DNA of 64,000 bases from Sugiyamaella lignohabitans (lineage: Eukaryota; Ascomycota; Dipodascomycetes; Dipodascales; Trichomonascaceae). Positions 29,591-40,148 of this stretch are shown here, piece after piece. The position numbers and the translations under genes are program-made. Below the pieces are notes generated by a model, which worked only from the letters and a program-made list of their open reading frames with translations, made no database searches and was not told the DNA's origin. Every line of letters begins with the position of its first letter. Position 1 is the stretch's first letter. The stretch covers positions 1,426,001-1,490,000 of the forward strand of contig NC_031671.1 in assembly GCF_001640025.1 (NCBI RefSeq), given 5' to 3'.

Positions 29591-32500
29591 AGCGATGGAA
29601 TGAACTAGTGACGATATCAGCGGAGAGTCTGCAGTGATTTGTTGTGGTGACTGCAAGTGGTTTTACCTTTGTGCAGTGATTTTAGTGATTGCAGAATCTA
29701 CAAAGAGGATTAGAATACAGTAGCAATTAGCGTCAATGTTTATTGTCTTTGAGGAGCTGTTGGTAGTATAATTGCTTCAGATAGAGAGGGGTGATATGCG
29801 GTGATGTGGTGACAAAAGTGTCTCTAATGTTTTGTTTCTGTTTCTCTTTTGGGGATGTTTGACTCAATTGAACAGGAATGTCCCTTGACACGGGTGCTGA
29901 AATGGCTGGTTGTTTTATTTCTTTCTTTCCTTCTTTCTTTTATTGGTGTCTCGAGTGAATTCGTCTAATGACAGAGGCAAAATAATTTATGTCTGAGACG
30001 CAGTTCCAATAAGTCGTTGCAGAATATTGGGGTAAGATATAATAATGTGATATGTCAAAAAAATTATTGAAACTGTCATGGAAAGAATAGGCTGGTAATA
30101 ATGGTAGCCTACTAAACATAAGCATATATTGTTTGATGTCTAAATGCTGATATGGAGGCACCAGCAGCAATTGGTAACAACTCCGTTGCCGTTCTTAGTA
30201 GTGGTTTGTATCTGTGGAAGTTTAGGAAAATGATTCCAAAAGTTAAAAAACCCAGTCTAGAGCTGGCTGAATAATATTTTGGCCTTCAAAAGGTTACAGT
30301 ACACAGTTGGGTTCGAAGGTTGGTTACTCCAAATGATCTTTGGGTTCCAAGTTTAAACTTTTTGACTTTGACTATGTTTTAAATTGCTTTTTCTTTTTTG
30401 TGAGAGATCTGGCCCCTCGTCTTCTCCAGATTAACGTTTCTAGGATCCCTCAAGTTGAGTCAAGCTTGATTCAAATTTGGTTAAAATTTGGGCGACACAA
30501 ACAACAGGCGTTCTACGCCTGATGGAAAAAATATTCGCCAAATCGAACAATCAAGACGGGGATGAGAGATCGTGTAGTCGATGAGCAGCAGGGCTTATAA
30601 TATGAATAAAAACAAGCCCAAAAGCCGATAATTGTTTTTATTTTATTAAATTCCAAGCTGATAAATGTAGAATGGAGATGACAAGAATGGGTAAACCAGC
30701 GGCAGAAGCAGCAGCAGTAGCGGCAGTACTAGTAGTGGCGGCGGTGGGCGATACACAGGATTTATTATTTATTATTACTGTGATGAGTGTTAGTTTAGCC
30801 GATTAGCGACAGCCTGCAGGACCTATAGATATGGGTTTGGTTTGACGATATCAAATCGTGACTACAGGTCCGGTCGGGATCTCACTAGTCTGCAGCCAGG
30901 CAGGCTGTCTGGGTGATCAGGGTGTAAGTTGTTTTTATTTTTTTTTTTTGACGTGAGGCGAAGCGAGGCAAAGCGAGGTAACGCAAGATCATGTAAGGTA
31001 AAGAAAAACCCTCTAAATATGCTGAAAGGACGGATGCAATAAGTGCCAATGGATTTGGATATGGATATGTAAACGGTATCGGAATGAACTAGTGAATGCG
31101 AAAACGAAAATGTACCCTGCTAGATCGCTGCTGAATGAATATCTTTTGGCCAATAGGTCAAGGTGATACAAAAGTGTCAGACTGTAATACCGGAATTCTA
31201 TACCAAAATGCCAATCGAACAACAACTAACTATAGCCACAACCAGCCTGCTTATTACCTGTTTATCAGCTAGCTTCCTAACAACCTATCAACAACCCAGT
31301 CAACCAACTAGTCAATAAATCAATAAACAACCTACTAACCACCCAGCCAAGTAACCAATTAACCAATCAACCACCCTATCAATAACCAGCAATTCATTAG
31401 CGAACAATATTAATTCCCTATCCCGTCAACCAATAGCTTAATCCTCTCATTCTCTACTCACCGCTGTGCGCCAAATGGAAACCAAATGATGTATCAAGTT
31501 GGCAGGGCCAAATAGAAATCTAGATATGTCTCATAAAAGCTGTACAGGCTTCAGCTGAGCATTATACACACATGTTTACTCAGGACAACCAAGTCAGCGC
31601 TTTGCTTTTGCTGCTGATTTCTAGCTTGTGCTGTTTGTTTTGGCATGGGGTGAGAGAAGTGTGTGCTACTATTCCGTACACAATTATATGCAGATACACG
31701 TACATGCACAAACTGCAGCACCTGCAGCTCAACAACAACAGAGGGTGCACTGGTTGTGCGTTAAATCTCCGGTTGTCGCCGCGACCACTGTGCAGCAAGG
31801 GGTTGATCGCCAGGTTTGGTGCCTATTACTGACTCGTACTGGTTAGCAGCTTGTATTGTTATGAGACTAAGTCAGTACGTGAGATCTAACCGCTGCCCCT
31901 GAATCGGCAGCAAGATCTATCAGTAAATTAATAGTTCCTACTTTATTTCCGGCTCTCGTGACTGTAACTACCGCAACCTGTCAGTACCGTTCAGAAAAAA
32001 AAGAATTCGTAGAACCGGGTAATTAGTTAGTCGGCCTCGGAATATTTGAGTATATCCTCTCTATCTTTCTATCTCAGGCTAAATTTTCCTTCTTCTAGCA
32101 ACCGCATATATCCAGTTTGCTTTGCTTTTTATTAGATATGAACCTGTAACGACTTCAGATTCTGATTAGCCTTTGTACTACAATGGAGCCACCGTTGCTT
32201 CTCATGTCTCTCAGCTATGTCTCAATCAATCGCAAGAAACCTAATTCTGTATCGGACAACTGACTACCCCGTTTCTGATACTGCCGCTGTTTCTGCTTGG
32301 TCAGCATGTTTTCAGATGGATCTCAAATCTGATCGGTGGACACTCACGATCGTCCGTCCAGCCTTGTTCATCACCATGGCCCACCGACCCACGATACGAT
32401 TACGATGTATGGGTGTTTGACGATTGAGATCCGAGTTCAGAACGGAACCGCAAGCAGTTTCGGCATTATGATAGCCGACGGCAATCACCGACCCAGCAAA

Positions 32501-32776
32501 TCGGATGCAACCCGGATCCTTCACCCACCGGCCTACACGAACGTACTTTCTTCTGGACAGCATTTGCGATTGCTGTCAGCTTTCATAGATATGGACGTTT
32601 GCCGTGCATGCGCCCAGAGTGGGGCACTTATTGCAGCCGGAAAAGTCAACAAATCCAGGGCATGATCGCCTGCACCCTGCAGTGTTCCGTCTGCAATCGA
32701 ACCCTCCACAAAACGGAGCAATCACGCCCGGAAAGCACTCAACTCCGCCGGACTTGCCTTACGGGGGTAGACCGGC

Positions 32777-32837
32777 TGCCTCCGGCGGCTGGGGCTCTGC
32801 CCCAGACCCCGTGGCTCCTCTCGCTTCGCTCGAGTCG
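32777..32837 (+). repeat. GC-element, plus
   Basis: Near-consensus copy with hairpin 1 CTGGGGCTCTGCCCCAG, ending CTCGAGTCG. It forms an inverted pair with 32943-33003, with a 105-bp spacer. It is not at a gene 3' end. Confidence 0.9.
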
Positions 32838-32942
32838 TTTTACGTGGGGATGCCAGTCTGGAGTGATTTCAACTTTGTTCGCTATCAATTGAAGTATCAG
32901 GTTCAGATCACTCAATTGTTTAAGCGGTTGGTCCCCAGTTGC

Positions 32943-33003
32943 CGACTCGAGCGAAGCGAGAGATGCCACGGGGTCTGGGGCAAAGCCCCAGCCGCTGAAG
33001 GCA
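32943..33003 (-). repeat. GC-element, minus
   Basis: Inverted partner of the 32777 copy. Hairpin 1 is slightly changed (CTGGGGCAAAGCCCCAG): the stem is retained and the loop changed. Confidence 0.9.
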
Positions 33004-33895
33004 TCTCCGCCACCCCGGTACCAGTTCTAGGGATAGCAGTTGTTGCCAATCCAATCAGAGGTGCAAGAGATCGGGTGGTAACATCGGCCGGCCGTTGTGG
33101 TTCTATCAGTCAGGGGGAACTCAATTGCGGGTATAAGTTGCCCGTACGAATACGCGATTCATGCACACCGTCCCATTGTTAACGGGTATCTAAGGGCCTG
33201 TCAAGGGTACTTGTCGTTTAGGTGTCAATTGTTGTCTCCAAGTGGACCCTTCTGCAGTACAGGTGAGTTCCAACGATGTCATGCTATGCTATGCGGTAGT
33301 TAACATTCCCTGAATGGGTGCTAGCCAGCCATCGGGCCGTCAACTGCTACAGCCACTTTCGCTTAGCATCCGTCCCATTCTTCTAGCTCAACTATGAAGG
33401 CAGTATGGTTGAATTGGGTAACCAAGCAAAGTGCATGGAAGGCTCAGGCCACTGTCCTGTTCCAGCCAGCTGGTAGTGGACTGAGACATGGGCGGCTGGC
33501 ATGGATAAGTTGCGACTAACTGGTACTGTTCCACGTAGGTGGTAGAGTATGGGCACGTATGTCCTTATTACTCTTTAGATAGGGACGAGGAGATCTCGGT
33601 TTTCGGGTGACTACATCATCGGCTGCTGGCTGAGTATCAGCAATATATGGTTCATATAAACAGACAATCCATTAGCCAGTCGGCTATATTTTATTTTAGT
33701 GATTTAAAGTAAGACAACTGATCGGGAAAGGAGACAAAATTCCTCGATGGGAGAAAAAATTAGAAGTCATAATTACAGTTTCTGGCTCTTATAAGATACT
33801 GATTTGATATTATAGTGTTGGACATGTCTAACAATTTTCAGGGGAACATGATACTTAAAACAGCAGAAACGCCTAACCACAATCAATTGATAGTA

Positions 33896-33916
33896 TCACG
33901 TGATGAATATATATAA
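33896..33916. promoter_or_regulatory. TCACGTGA palindrome and TATATATAA upstream of UBA2
   Basis: TCACGTGA at 33896-33903 followed by TATATATAA at 33908-33916, about 270-290 bp upstream of the UBA2 ATG. Motif-based only. The distance is long for a TATA box. Confidence 0.3.
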
Positions 33917-34183
33917 TGAAGTGAGTGCGAGAAATAAAATTGGCTAATAAATAAAGTTAATTGGATGATGAATTTGAATGATTTGTCATATTCAATTTTG
34001 TCACTCTGGCTCAAGTTGATAAGAGAAATAGTGTGTTTGTTCACAAAACTTCAGTTTAAACTCGGATGAAATATAGTCTAAATTACACTGAGGGAGCGCG
34101 CACGCGGCTTAAATTTCACTTCTCGATCTTCAAATCTCCTCACCATGTAATACCAATAATATAATAATCATACACAACACAAG

Positions 34184-36088
34184 ATGCTTGCCAGGGACGA
34201 AAATACTTCCAAAGCTCTTGGAGACAAGACACTACAAAAACTGAAAAATGTAAGTCAACTCCAAAGACTCTGAGTCCCATATTATAATATTATATTGTGA
34301 TACTAACACATATTATAGTCCAAAGTGCTACTGGTTGGAGCAGGTGGAATAGGATGCGAACTTCTGAAGAATATTGTACTACTAGGAATTGGCGAGATCC
34401 ATGTGATAGATTTGGACACAATTGATCTCAGTAATTTGAACCGACAATTTTTATTCGGCCGTGAACACATCAAGCAACCCAAAGCTTTGGTCGCCAAATC
34501 AAGCGCCTCCAAGTTCAACCCTCACGTGAATATTGTCGCATATCAAGCCAATATCATGGATAAAGAGTATGGAGTCAAATGGTTCAAGTCATTTGACATT
34601 GTTTATAACGCATTAGATAATGTTGAGGCGCGACGACACGTTAATAAGCTTTGTCTAGTAGCTGACGTGCCATTGATTGAGAGTGGAACTGCTGGTTTCA
34701 ATGGTCAAGTACAAGTGATTATCCCTGGAAAAACTGAATGCTATGATTGTCAACCTAAACCTGTACCAAAAACTTTTGCAGTATGCACTATTCGTAGTAC
34801 CCCGTCTCAGCCTATCCATTGTATTGTATGGGCCAAGAGTTATTTATTCAGTCAGCTATTTGATCAAGACTGCGAGGAGAATGAGCAGGATGGCGATGAG
34901 GATGCAGCTGCTGCTAGTGGAGAAGACAAGGAAGAGCTTATTAAACTAAAAAAAGAGCGTAACGAGCTGAAAAACTTGCAAGAGTCCATCCTAGATGACG
35001 ACTTTGGCAAGAAAATGTTCGACAAGGTTTTTGGAGCCGATATTCAGCGTTTGTTGTCAATGGAGACCATGTGGAAAACGAGAAAAGCGCCAATTCCCTT
35101 GAGTTATGAAGATTTGACTCAACAAGTACAAGATGCCAAGATTGATGACTCGGTTTTGAAGAAAGACCAAAAAGTGTGGAGTCTGGCTGAAAACTTCTAT
35201 GTTCTGAATCACAGTTTGAAACGTCTACAGGATCGATTAAAGCAACAGAAAAAGGATTTTCCCGATCAGTCTGCCTCTTTGTCCTTTGATAAAGATGATA
35301 TTGATACCCTTGAATTTGTAGCAGCAGCTGCTAATATTCGATCGTTCATTTTTTCAATTCAGTTGAAGTCCGAGTTTGATGTTAAGCAGATTGCTGGAAA
35401 TATTATCCCTGCTATTGCCACTACCAATGCAATTGTAGCAGGAATTTGCGTTCTCCAGTCACTGTTAGTACTTGAGGATAAACTAGACGATGCTCGTAAC
35501 GTGTTTTTATCAAGACTGCCCACTTATCTTGTCCAGTCTGTCAAGCTACAACCACCTAATCCCGAGTGTGCTGTGAGTGGCGTTGCTCGTACAGTTATCA
35601 AGACGGATCCTACAAAGCTTACTCTAGGAGCTCTGATTGACTCGCTGCTAAAAGTAGATCTGGGATACTCAGACGAAGTGAGTGTTGTGACCGACCAGTT
35701 GTTGTTCGACCCTGACTATGATGATAATATCAACAAGACGCTTGCAAATCTCAAGATCACGGATGGCTCTTTCTTAACGGTAATCGACGAAGAGGACGAT
35801 GGTAAAGTCAATCTAGAGCTATACATTGACGGGGATTCTTCCATTGGAGACAAACCATATGTTCTGAGCGAGAAGCCAGTGATTGGCCGCAAGCCAGCCA
35901 AAGAAGCTGAACCTGAAGAGGATGAGATCTTATTAGAAGGTGCTGAGCCAACTCTGAAGCGAAAACTCAGTGAGGATGCTGACACCGGAAACCCAGATAC
36001 TAAGAAGGCCAGAGTGTCGGAAACAGAAATGGATGACCTCATAATTATCGATGATGACGATGACGATGCTATTGAGATTATAGATTAG
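34184..36088 (+). CDS. UBA2: SUMO-activating enzyme subunit Uba2
   Basis: 611 residues from two exons: 34184-34249 (22 codons) and 34319-36088. The 69-nt intron has GTAAGT and TACTAAC. Uba2 with Aos1 activates SUMO in the nucleus. The first exon (MLARDENTSKALGDKTLQKLKN) joins SKVLLVGAGGIGCELLKN, the ATP-binding Rossmann motif. DLDTIDLSNLNRQFLF contacts ATP. The catalytic Cys is C178 in FAVCTIRSTP. A Zn pair is present at C163/C166 (TECYDC), but the second pair reads C439-A-V-S442, so one usual ligand is Ser. The ubiquitin-fold domain follows. The C-terminus has a bipartite-type NLS (LKRKLSEDAD, TKKARV) and a hydrophobic-acidic SUMO-interacting motif (DDLIIIDDDDDD). Convergent with GAA1. Confidence 0.97.
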
Positions 36089-36190
36089 CCACTGGTGACG
36101 ACCAACGGCATGTTTATAAATTAGATACGAAAATCATGAATTATAATAATGGGGTGCTTAACTAATACTGTGGTCGACCGCCGAAACACT

Positions 36191-36234
36191 CAGGAGTCAC
36201 GGGGTCTGGGGCGTAGCCCCAGCCGCCGGAGGCA
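36191..36234 (-). repeat. GC-element, minus, truncated, 3' of GAA1
   Basis: Truncated copy with hairpin 1 intact (CTGGGGCGTAGCCCCAG), but lacking the CGACTCGAG end. It sits 64 bp beyond the GAA1 stop in GAA1's sense orientation, and 102 bp beyond the convergent UBA2 stop in antisense. Confidence 0.85.
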
Positions 36235-36298
36235 CTGGTCTCGTAAAATAAACAAGCTTTTATTTTGTGCAAAGTGGTTTCTATAAATACGTACAAGA

Positions 36299-38089
36299 TC
36301 ATGAGGCTTTCTTCTCAGTCTGTGGAGCAGGGGCAGGAGTAGGAGCAGAGGCAACGACAACACAGACCAACCAGACAGGCAGCCAGATGCCGGTGATGAT
36401 GCCCCAGGTCCAGACCTGGAGACCTCGCCAGGCCCATACCAGAGACAATATTAGTTCATGTGGTGGCAGTTCTTTGATTGCACTGAGTATGACCAGACCA
36501 ACCCAAGGCGAGCTAATAGTGAGAAGGATGATGCTTTTGTAAAGAGGCATTCCAGGGCGGATCCAAGCCAGGGGAATGGTGACAAGACCAAGGCAGAAAG
36601 AGAGTGAAAAGTTAAGAGTTGAAAGGGTCGTCAAAAACAGACTGTAGAGGATCATGGTCAGCGAATGCAGAGAGAGTAGAGTCGACACGGAAAATGTGTT
36701 CTTTCCTGTCAAGAGTTTTATTGCCGATGGCACTCCTAATGAGAAGACAACCCCACCAGAAATGACAAACGGGAAAACTGATTTAGACTCAATCAACAGC
36801 GACACATATCCAAATAGCTGAGAAGTGGCTACGACTACTGCTAGAATAATTCCAGGAACAAATATAATGGTTTGAAAATCTCGCTTCGTAGTCATCACGA
36901 GATTATAAACGGCAATCAACAGAAAACTGTTGGCTAATAACATGGCAGCTGGAAGGTATGTTCCAATACTAACGAATTTTCGGGGCGAGAGAAGGAAATA
37001 AAAGAAAAACGACTGATGAAAGTGTTCCAACAGATTGTTAATAGACCTAAACAACGACTCGGCTATACGGCCAAAAGTCGTGATATCCATAGGACCAGCA
37101 GTACCTCTCGCACGTAGTGTAATAGAGTCGATTCTCCAACCACTAAAATTCTCACTACCAGGACCAGGACCAATACCGGCAACCAATTGTGCCAATATAC
37201 CTCTAAACAAAGTCTGAACCCGTTCCTTGTATATATTAAACCCAGCAGAAATCATCCCCTGAATAAATACTTTGAGTCCCTCGTGATTGGAAATAATCAC
37301 CGCTGTATTAATAAGATCCAAATTAGGCAGTTGGCCATTGAGTCCTTCATAGAATATCTCCACCGAGTCGAGATAATCAGACTTGTCAGGATAGTCCAGT
37401 ACCACGGCGCCTTCAATACTACCAGCCGTATTTGGCAGCGAAGTATGGTACGCGGAAATCCACGATCGAAGCGAGAATTGACTATCAGAACTAACAACGA
37501 AAATAATATTCTTCGACCAAATGGACCATTTGTGGAAATATCTTGCCAGAGCCACCACTAAAGCCACACCTCCACCATTGAATTGGTAATCTTTATTAAT
37601 CCAGGGAGCTGTCAGTACCATAGCTTCAGCATGGCCACCCCGTGGAGAATGTAAAATACCATAGACATTAGTTCCACTTAAAGATTCATTTTTATGTCCT
37701 GGATGTGCGACCTCCCAGTGATGGACTGAAGTTTTAAGGCCAATATCGTCCATCCACTCGACAATTGCCTGACTACGCTGTTCAGGCGACGCAGTTTCTA
37801 GCATATTGACCTCTTCTCTATAACCACGGACGATATTCCATTCGGATTCACGAAAATACGTTCGGGCCTGGGCCGGTAGCAATGCATTCTCTGATATGTA
37901 GGTCTTCCGATACTGGCCATCAATGGGCAGAACGAGAAGCCATACAATCCCGGCCAATGCGGCAATCAAAGAAAGATACCGAAGCGACGCGATAAGTTTG
38001 GGAGCTAGCCCCGACTTGGCGGCTCTTCTCTGGAGATTCTCGAAAATGCCCATGACAGTCCTGGTACTTTCCAGTCCTCCAGCTACCAT
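36299..38089 (-). CDS. GAA1: GPI transamidase component Gaa1
   Basis: 596 residues (S. cerevisiae Gaa1 is 614). Gaa1 is an ER membrane subunit of the complex that attaches GPI anchors to proteins. Topology fits: a short cytosolic N-terminus, one membrane span (LRYLSLIAALAGIVWLLVL, ~36-54), a large lumenal domain with a metallopeptidase-like fold (NVYGILHSPRGGHAEAMVL, GVALVVALARYF, NIIFVVSSDS), then about six closely spaced C-terminal spans from ~370. An ATG at 38089 gives 12 more residues than the internal ATG before GIFENLQRR; either could be used. Convergent with UBA2. Confidence 0.96.
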   Translation of the reverse strand: MVAGGLESTRTVMGIFENLQRRAAKSGLAPKLIASLRYLSLIAALAGIVWLLVLPIDGQYRKTYISENALLPAQARTYFRESEWNIVRGYREEVNMLETASPEQRSQAIVEWMDDIGLKTSVHHWEVAHPGHKNESLSGTNVYGILHSPRGGHAEAMVLTAPWINKDYQFNGGGVALVVALARYFHKWSIWSKNIIFVVSSDSQFSLRSWISAYHTSLPNTAGSIEGAVVLDYPDKSDYLDSVEIFYEGLNGQLPNLDLINTAVIISNHEGLKVFIQGMISAGFNIYKERVQTLFRGILAQLVAGIGPGPGSENFSGWRIDSITLRARGTAGPMDITTFGRIAESLFRSINNLLEHFHQSFFFYFLLSPRKFVSIGTYLPAAMLLANSFLLIAVYNLVMTTKRDFQTIIFVPGIILAVVVATSQLFGYVSLLIESKSVFPFVISGGVVFSLGVPSAIKLLTGKNTFSVSTLLSLHSLTMILYSLFLTTLSTLNFSLSFCLGLVTIPLAWIRPGMPLYKSIILLTISSPWVGLVILSAIKELPPHELILSLVWAWRGLQVWTWGIITGIWLPVWLVCVVVASAPTPAPAPQTEKKAS

Positions 38090-38179
38090 TGCGTCTTACC
38101 GTGACAATACCTCGCGAGCATTAGCGCATGCCATGCCACTAACCGGTACTTAGTACCCTACGCCAAGGGTTATTGAAGA

Positions 38180-38235
38180 CTGCCGGCTGGGGCTCTGCCC
38201 CAGACCCCGTAGCTCCTCTCGCCTCGCTCGAATCG
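38180..38235 (+). repeat. GC-element, plus arm of composite unit 1
   Basis: Left arm of a foldback unit, with a deletion at its start (TGCCGGCTGGGG). Hairpin 1 is CTGGGGCTCTGCCCCAG. The spacer to the right arm contains CATGGTCCCAGCAATC, shared in slightly varied form by the units at 38.8 and 40.1 kb. Confidence 0.88.
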
Positions 38236-38258
38236 TCACCGTCCATGGTCCCAGCAAT

Positions 38259-38313
38259 CTCCTGCGAAGCAGGAGCCACGGGGTCTGGGGCGGAGCCCCA
38301 GCTGCCGGAGGCA
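38259..38313 (-). repeat. GC-element, minus arm of composite unit 1
   Basis: Right arm, starting with the perfect hairpin CTCCTGCGAAGCAGGAG, then hairpin 1 (CTGGGGCGGAGCCCCAG). Confidence 0.9.
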
Positions 38314-38827
38314 CTGCCCAGCTCTTAGCGATGATAGCACATGCAGCTCGATAATCCTGTCAGAATTTCACGCGTTCTGGCGTGGTCTGATCCTGCCTTT
38401 TCGAGCACTTTTTTTCCGTTAAAATGGTTGCTGTCTACGAGAAAACGAATATATCCGTTTGAAGAAGGATGGACTGTGAAAACCGACAAGAAAAGTTAGA
38501 ACCGAGTTCCAACCGCCTTACAACAGTACCGGCTCTACACCCCCCCACTGGCTCGGAAGGTGGTCCCGTCGAAGGCGGTTTCTGAGACCTGGAGGAGAAA
38601 AAAAAAGATCGGCTTCTGTTGGGAAGACGATGATGATGTAATGCAGTCGCCCGGATTCCTTTATTACAATGACAATCAGGCTCATTGCCCTGTAGCTCAC
38701 ACGCCCGAGATAGCGACTATCAGCGTCAAGATTGGCTTGGCTTTTGCCGTTTATGCTATTTTCAGGTACCATCTGCAAGGGTACTGGTGATCTCGATCTG
38801 ACTGCATGCCGGCATGTTGGTCCACGT

Positions 38828-38888
38828 TGCCTCCGGCGGCTGGGGCTGCGCCCCAGACCCCACTGCTCCTCTCGCTCCGCTCGAGTCG
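38828..38888 (+). repeat. GC-element, plus arm of composite unit 2
   Basis: Left arm with hairpin 1 CTGGGGCTGCGCCCCAG, ending CTCGAGTCG. The spacer reads CACGGTCCCAGCCATC. Confidence 0.9.
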
Positions 38889-38911
38889 TTATCGTCCACG
38901 GTCCCAGCCAT

Positions 38912-38964
38912 CTCCTGCGAAACAGGAGCCACGGGGTATGGGTAGAGCCCAGCCGCCGGAGTCA
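38912..38964 (-). repeat. GC-element, minus arm of composite unit 2
   Basis: Decayed right arm. Hairpin 2 has one mismatch (CTCCTGCGAAACAGGAG) and hairpin 1 is shortened (TGGGTAGAGCCCA). Confidence 0.85.
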
Positions 38965-39422
38965 CAAATCACCCCTACCAGGTTCGGGGAAAGCTCCGGG
39001 TGTCGATGAAACATGGTCTCGATTTGGCCCCTGCATAGCAAGTTAATCTTGTACCTGCTTTGACACTAGCTCGATCCGATGATAGTCGTTTTGCGCTAGT
39101 TTCGAGGAGGATAATGCAATGAGCCACCGCGGTCTCGAGTTTCGAGCGTGTGAATATCCAATGAGAGTCGTGAAACTGACCTCCTTGACTTGCTTTGATC
39201 ACCGTCTGTCCGGGGCTTATCCATTGTTACGTCAACTCGAGGACCTCGAGAACGCCAGAATGGCCTGTTCCCAGGTGTCTATCAATGTCCCTCAAAAAAA
39301 GATTATTTAAAGAGACGGATTCTCGCCGTTTTTTTTCTTTCAAATCAATCAAGCAAATATCACTTGAATTTCAAAGTTTAGTCTAAAACAAAAAACCAAA
39401 CTCAATCACTTTCTACTTCAAA

Positions 39423-39950
39423 ATGCGTACTTCTGCTTTCACTTTGGCCGCTGCCCTCTCTTTGTCGGTTGCTAACGCAGCTCCTCAAATCCCCGAGGTC
39501 CCCTCTGTTCCTGGCGTCGCTGCTCCTAGCGGACTTCCTTCTGTTCCCAGTGGAGTTCCCTCTGTTCCCGGTGTTGCTGCTCCTAGTGGTCTCCCCGGTG
39601 TTCCTTCTGGTGTCCCTGGTGTCGCTGCTCCCAGTGGTCTCCCCGGTATTCCTTCTGGTGTTCCCGGTGTCGCTGCTCCCAGCGGTCTTCCAGGTCTTCC
39701 TTCTGGCGTTCCCGGTGTCGCTGCTCCAACCGGCCTCCCATTCCCCTCGGGTCTTCCTTCTCTTCCCAGCGGACTCCCTGCTCTTCCTTCTGGAGCTCCT
39801 GGTGTCGCTGCCTTTGAGAAGGTCCTTGAAGAGATCCTCGAGAGCGTTGTCCAAATTCTCGAGCCCATTATCGCCTCCCTCGACCCTGCTGCCGCTCAAC
39901 AAGCCCAGGCCGCTCTTTCCAAGGCTGGCTTGAAGGTTCCTGGCAACTAA
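39423..39950 (+). CDS. secreted elastin-like repeat protein
   Basis: 175 residues. A signal peptide is clear (MRTSAFTLAAALSLSVANA, cleavage near 19/20). Residues 21-129 are built from Pro/Gly/Val/Ala/Ser only, with four to five tandem copies of the ~16-residue unit VPGVAAPSGLPGxPSG, which contains the elastin-type VPGV turn. The last ~45 residues form an amphipathic helix (FEKVLEEILESVVQILEPI, then DPAAAQQAQAALSKAGL). No Cys, no GPI signal, no catalytic motif. Strong codon bias and a T-rich/A-rich leader suggest high expression. Likely a cell-surface or extracellular structural protein; function unknown. I know no named yeast orthologue. Convergent with VPS17, with a composite GC-element between. 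Confidence 0.85.
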   Translation: MRTSAFTLAAALSLSVANAAPQIPEVPSVPGVAAPSGLPSVPSGVPSVPGVAAPSGLPGVPSGVPGVAAPSGLPGIPSGVPGVAAPSGLPGLPSGVPGVAAPTGLPFPSGLPSLPSGLPALPSGAPGVAAFEKVLEEILESVVQILEPIIASLDPAAAQQAQAALSKAGLKVPGN

Positions 39951-40065
39951 GCGCTGGCGCCATCGCCGGTTCCTTCACCTAACGTCAACAAATATATATT
40001 AGAGGTAATATGGGTGTGACAATTATACAATAAATATAGAACTTTTATTTTGCTGTGAACCGGTC

Positions 40066-40126
40066 AGCCTCCGGCGACTGGGGTTGCGCCCCAGACCCCA
40101 CTGCTCCTCTCGCTCCGCTCGAGTCG
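40066..40126 (+). repeat. GC-element, plus arm of composite unit 3
   Basis: Sense copy 115 bp after the stop of the secreted-protein gene. Hairpin 1 is CTGGGGTTGCGCCCCAG. The spacer reads CACGGTCCCAGCTATC. Confidence 0.9.
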
Positions 40127-40148
40127 TTTCGCCCACGGTCCCAGCTAT

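Larger units (their letters stand above)
29591..34183. other. 4.6-kb divergent upstream region (Myb-like / UBA2)
   Basis: No supported gene. Contents: a CTTT polypyrimidine tract (~29918-29941), a CAG/CGG trinucleotide patch (~30700-30750), a CAACC/CCAAT-rich tract (~31210-31395), an inverted pair of GC-elements (32777-32837, 32943-33003), and a TCACGTGA palindrome near UBA2 (33896-33903). Small ORFs at 32.2-33.2 kb overlap the repeats or lack family features. Confidence 0.5.
38090..39422. other. divergent region with two composite GC-elements
   Basis: Between the GAA1 start (minus) and the secreted-protein start (plus). Two composite foldback units occupy 38180-38313 and 38828-38964. The last ~120 bp is T-rich then A-rich leader with TATTTAAAG near 39304 as a weak TATA candidate. 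No gene seen. Confidence 0.6.

Noticed and set aside
32604..33182. 192-codon plus ORF at 32.6-33.2 kb
   Set aside because: It runs through both GC-elements, and the only recurring peptide (ASGGWGSAPDPVAPLAS) is the translated repeat.
39402..39902. 166-codon minus-strand ORF opposite the elastin-like gene
   Set aside because: Reads the complement of the Pro/Gly repeats as Ser/Thr/Arg repeats; no signal peptide and no family.
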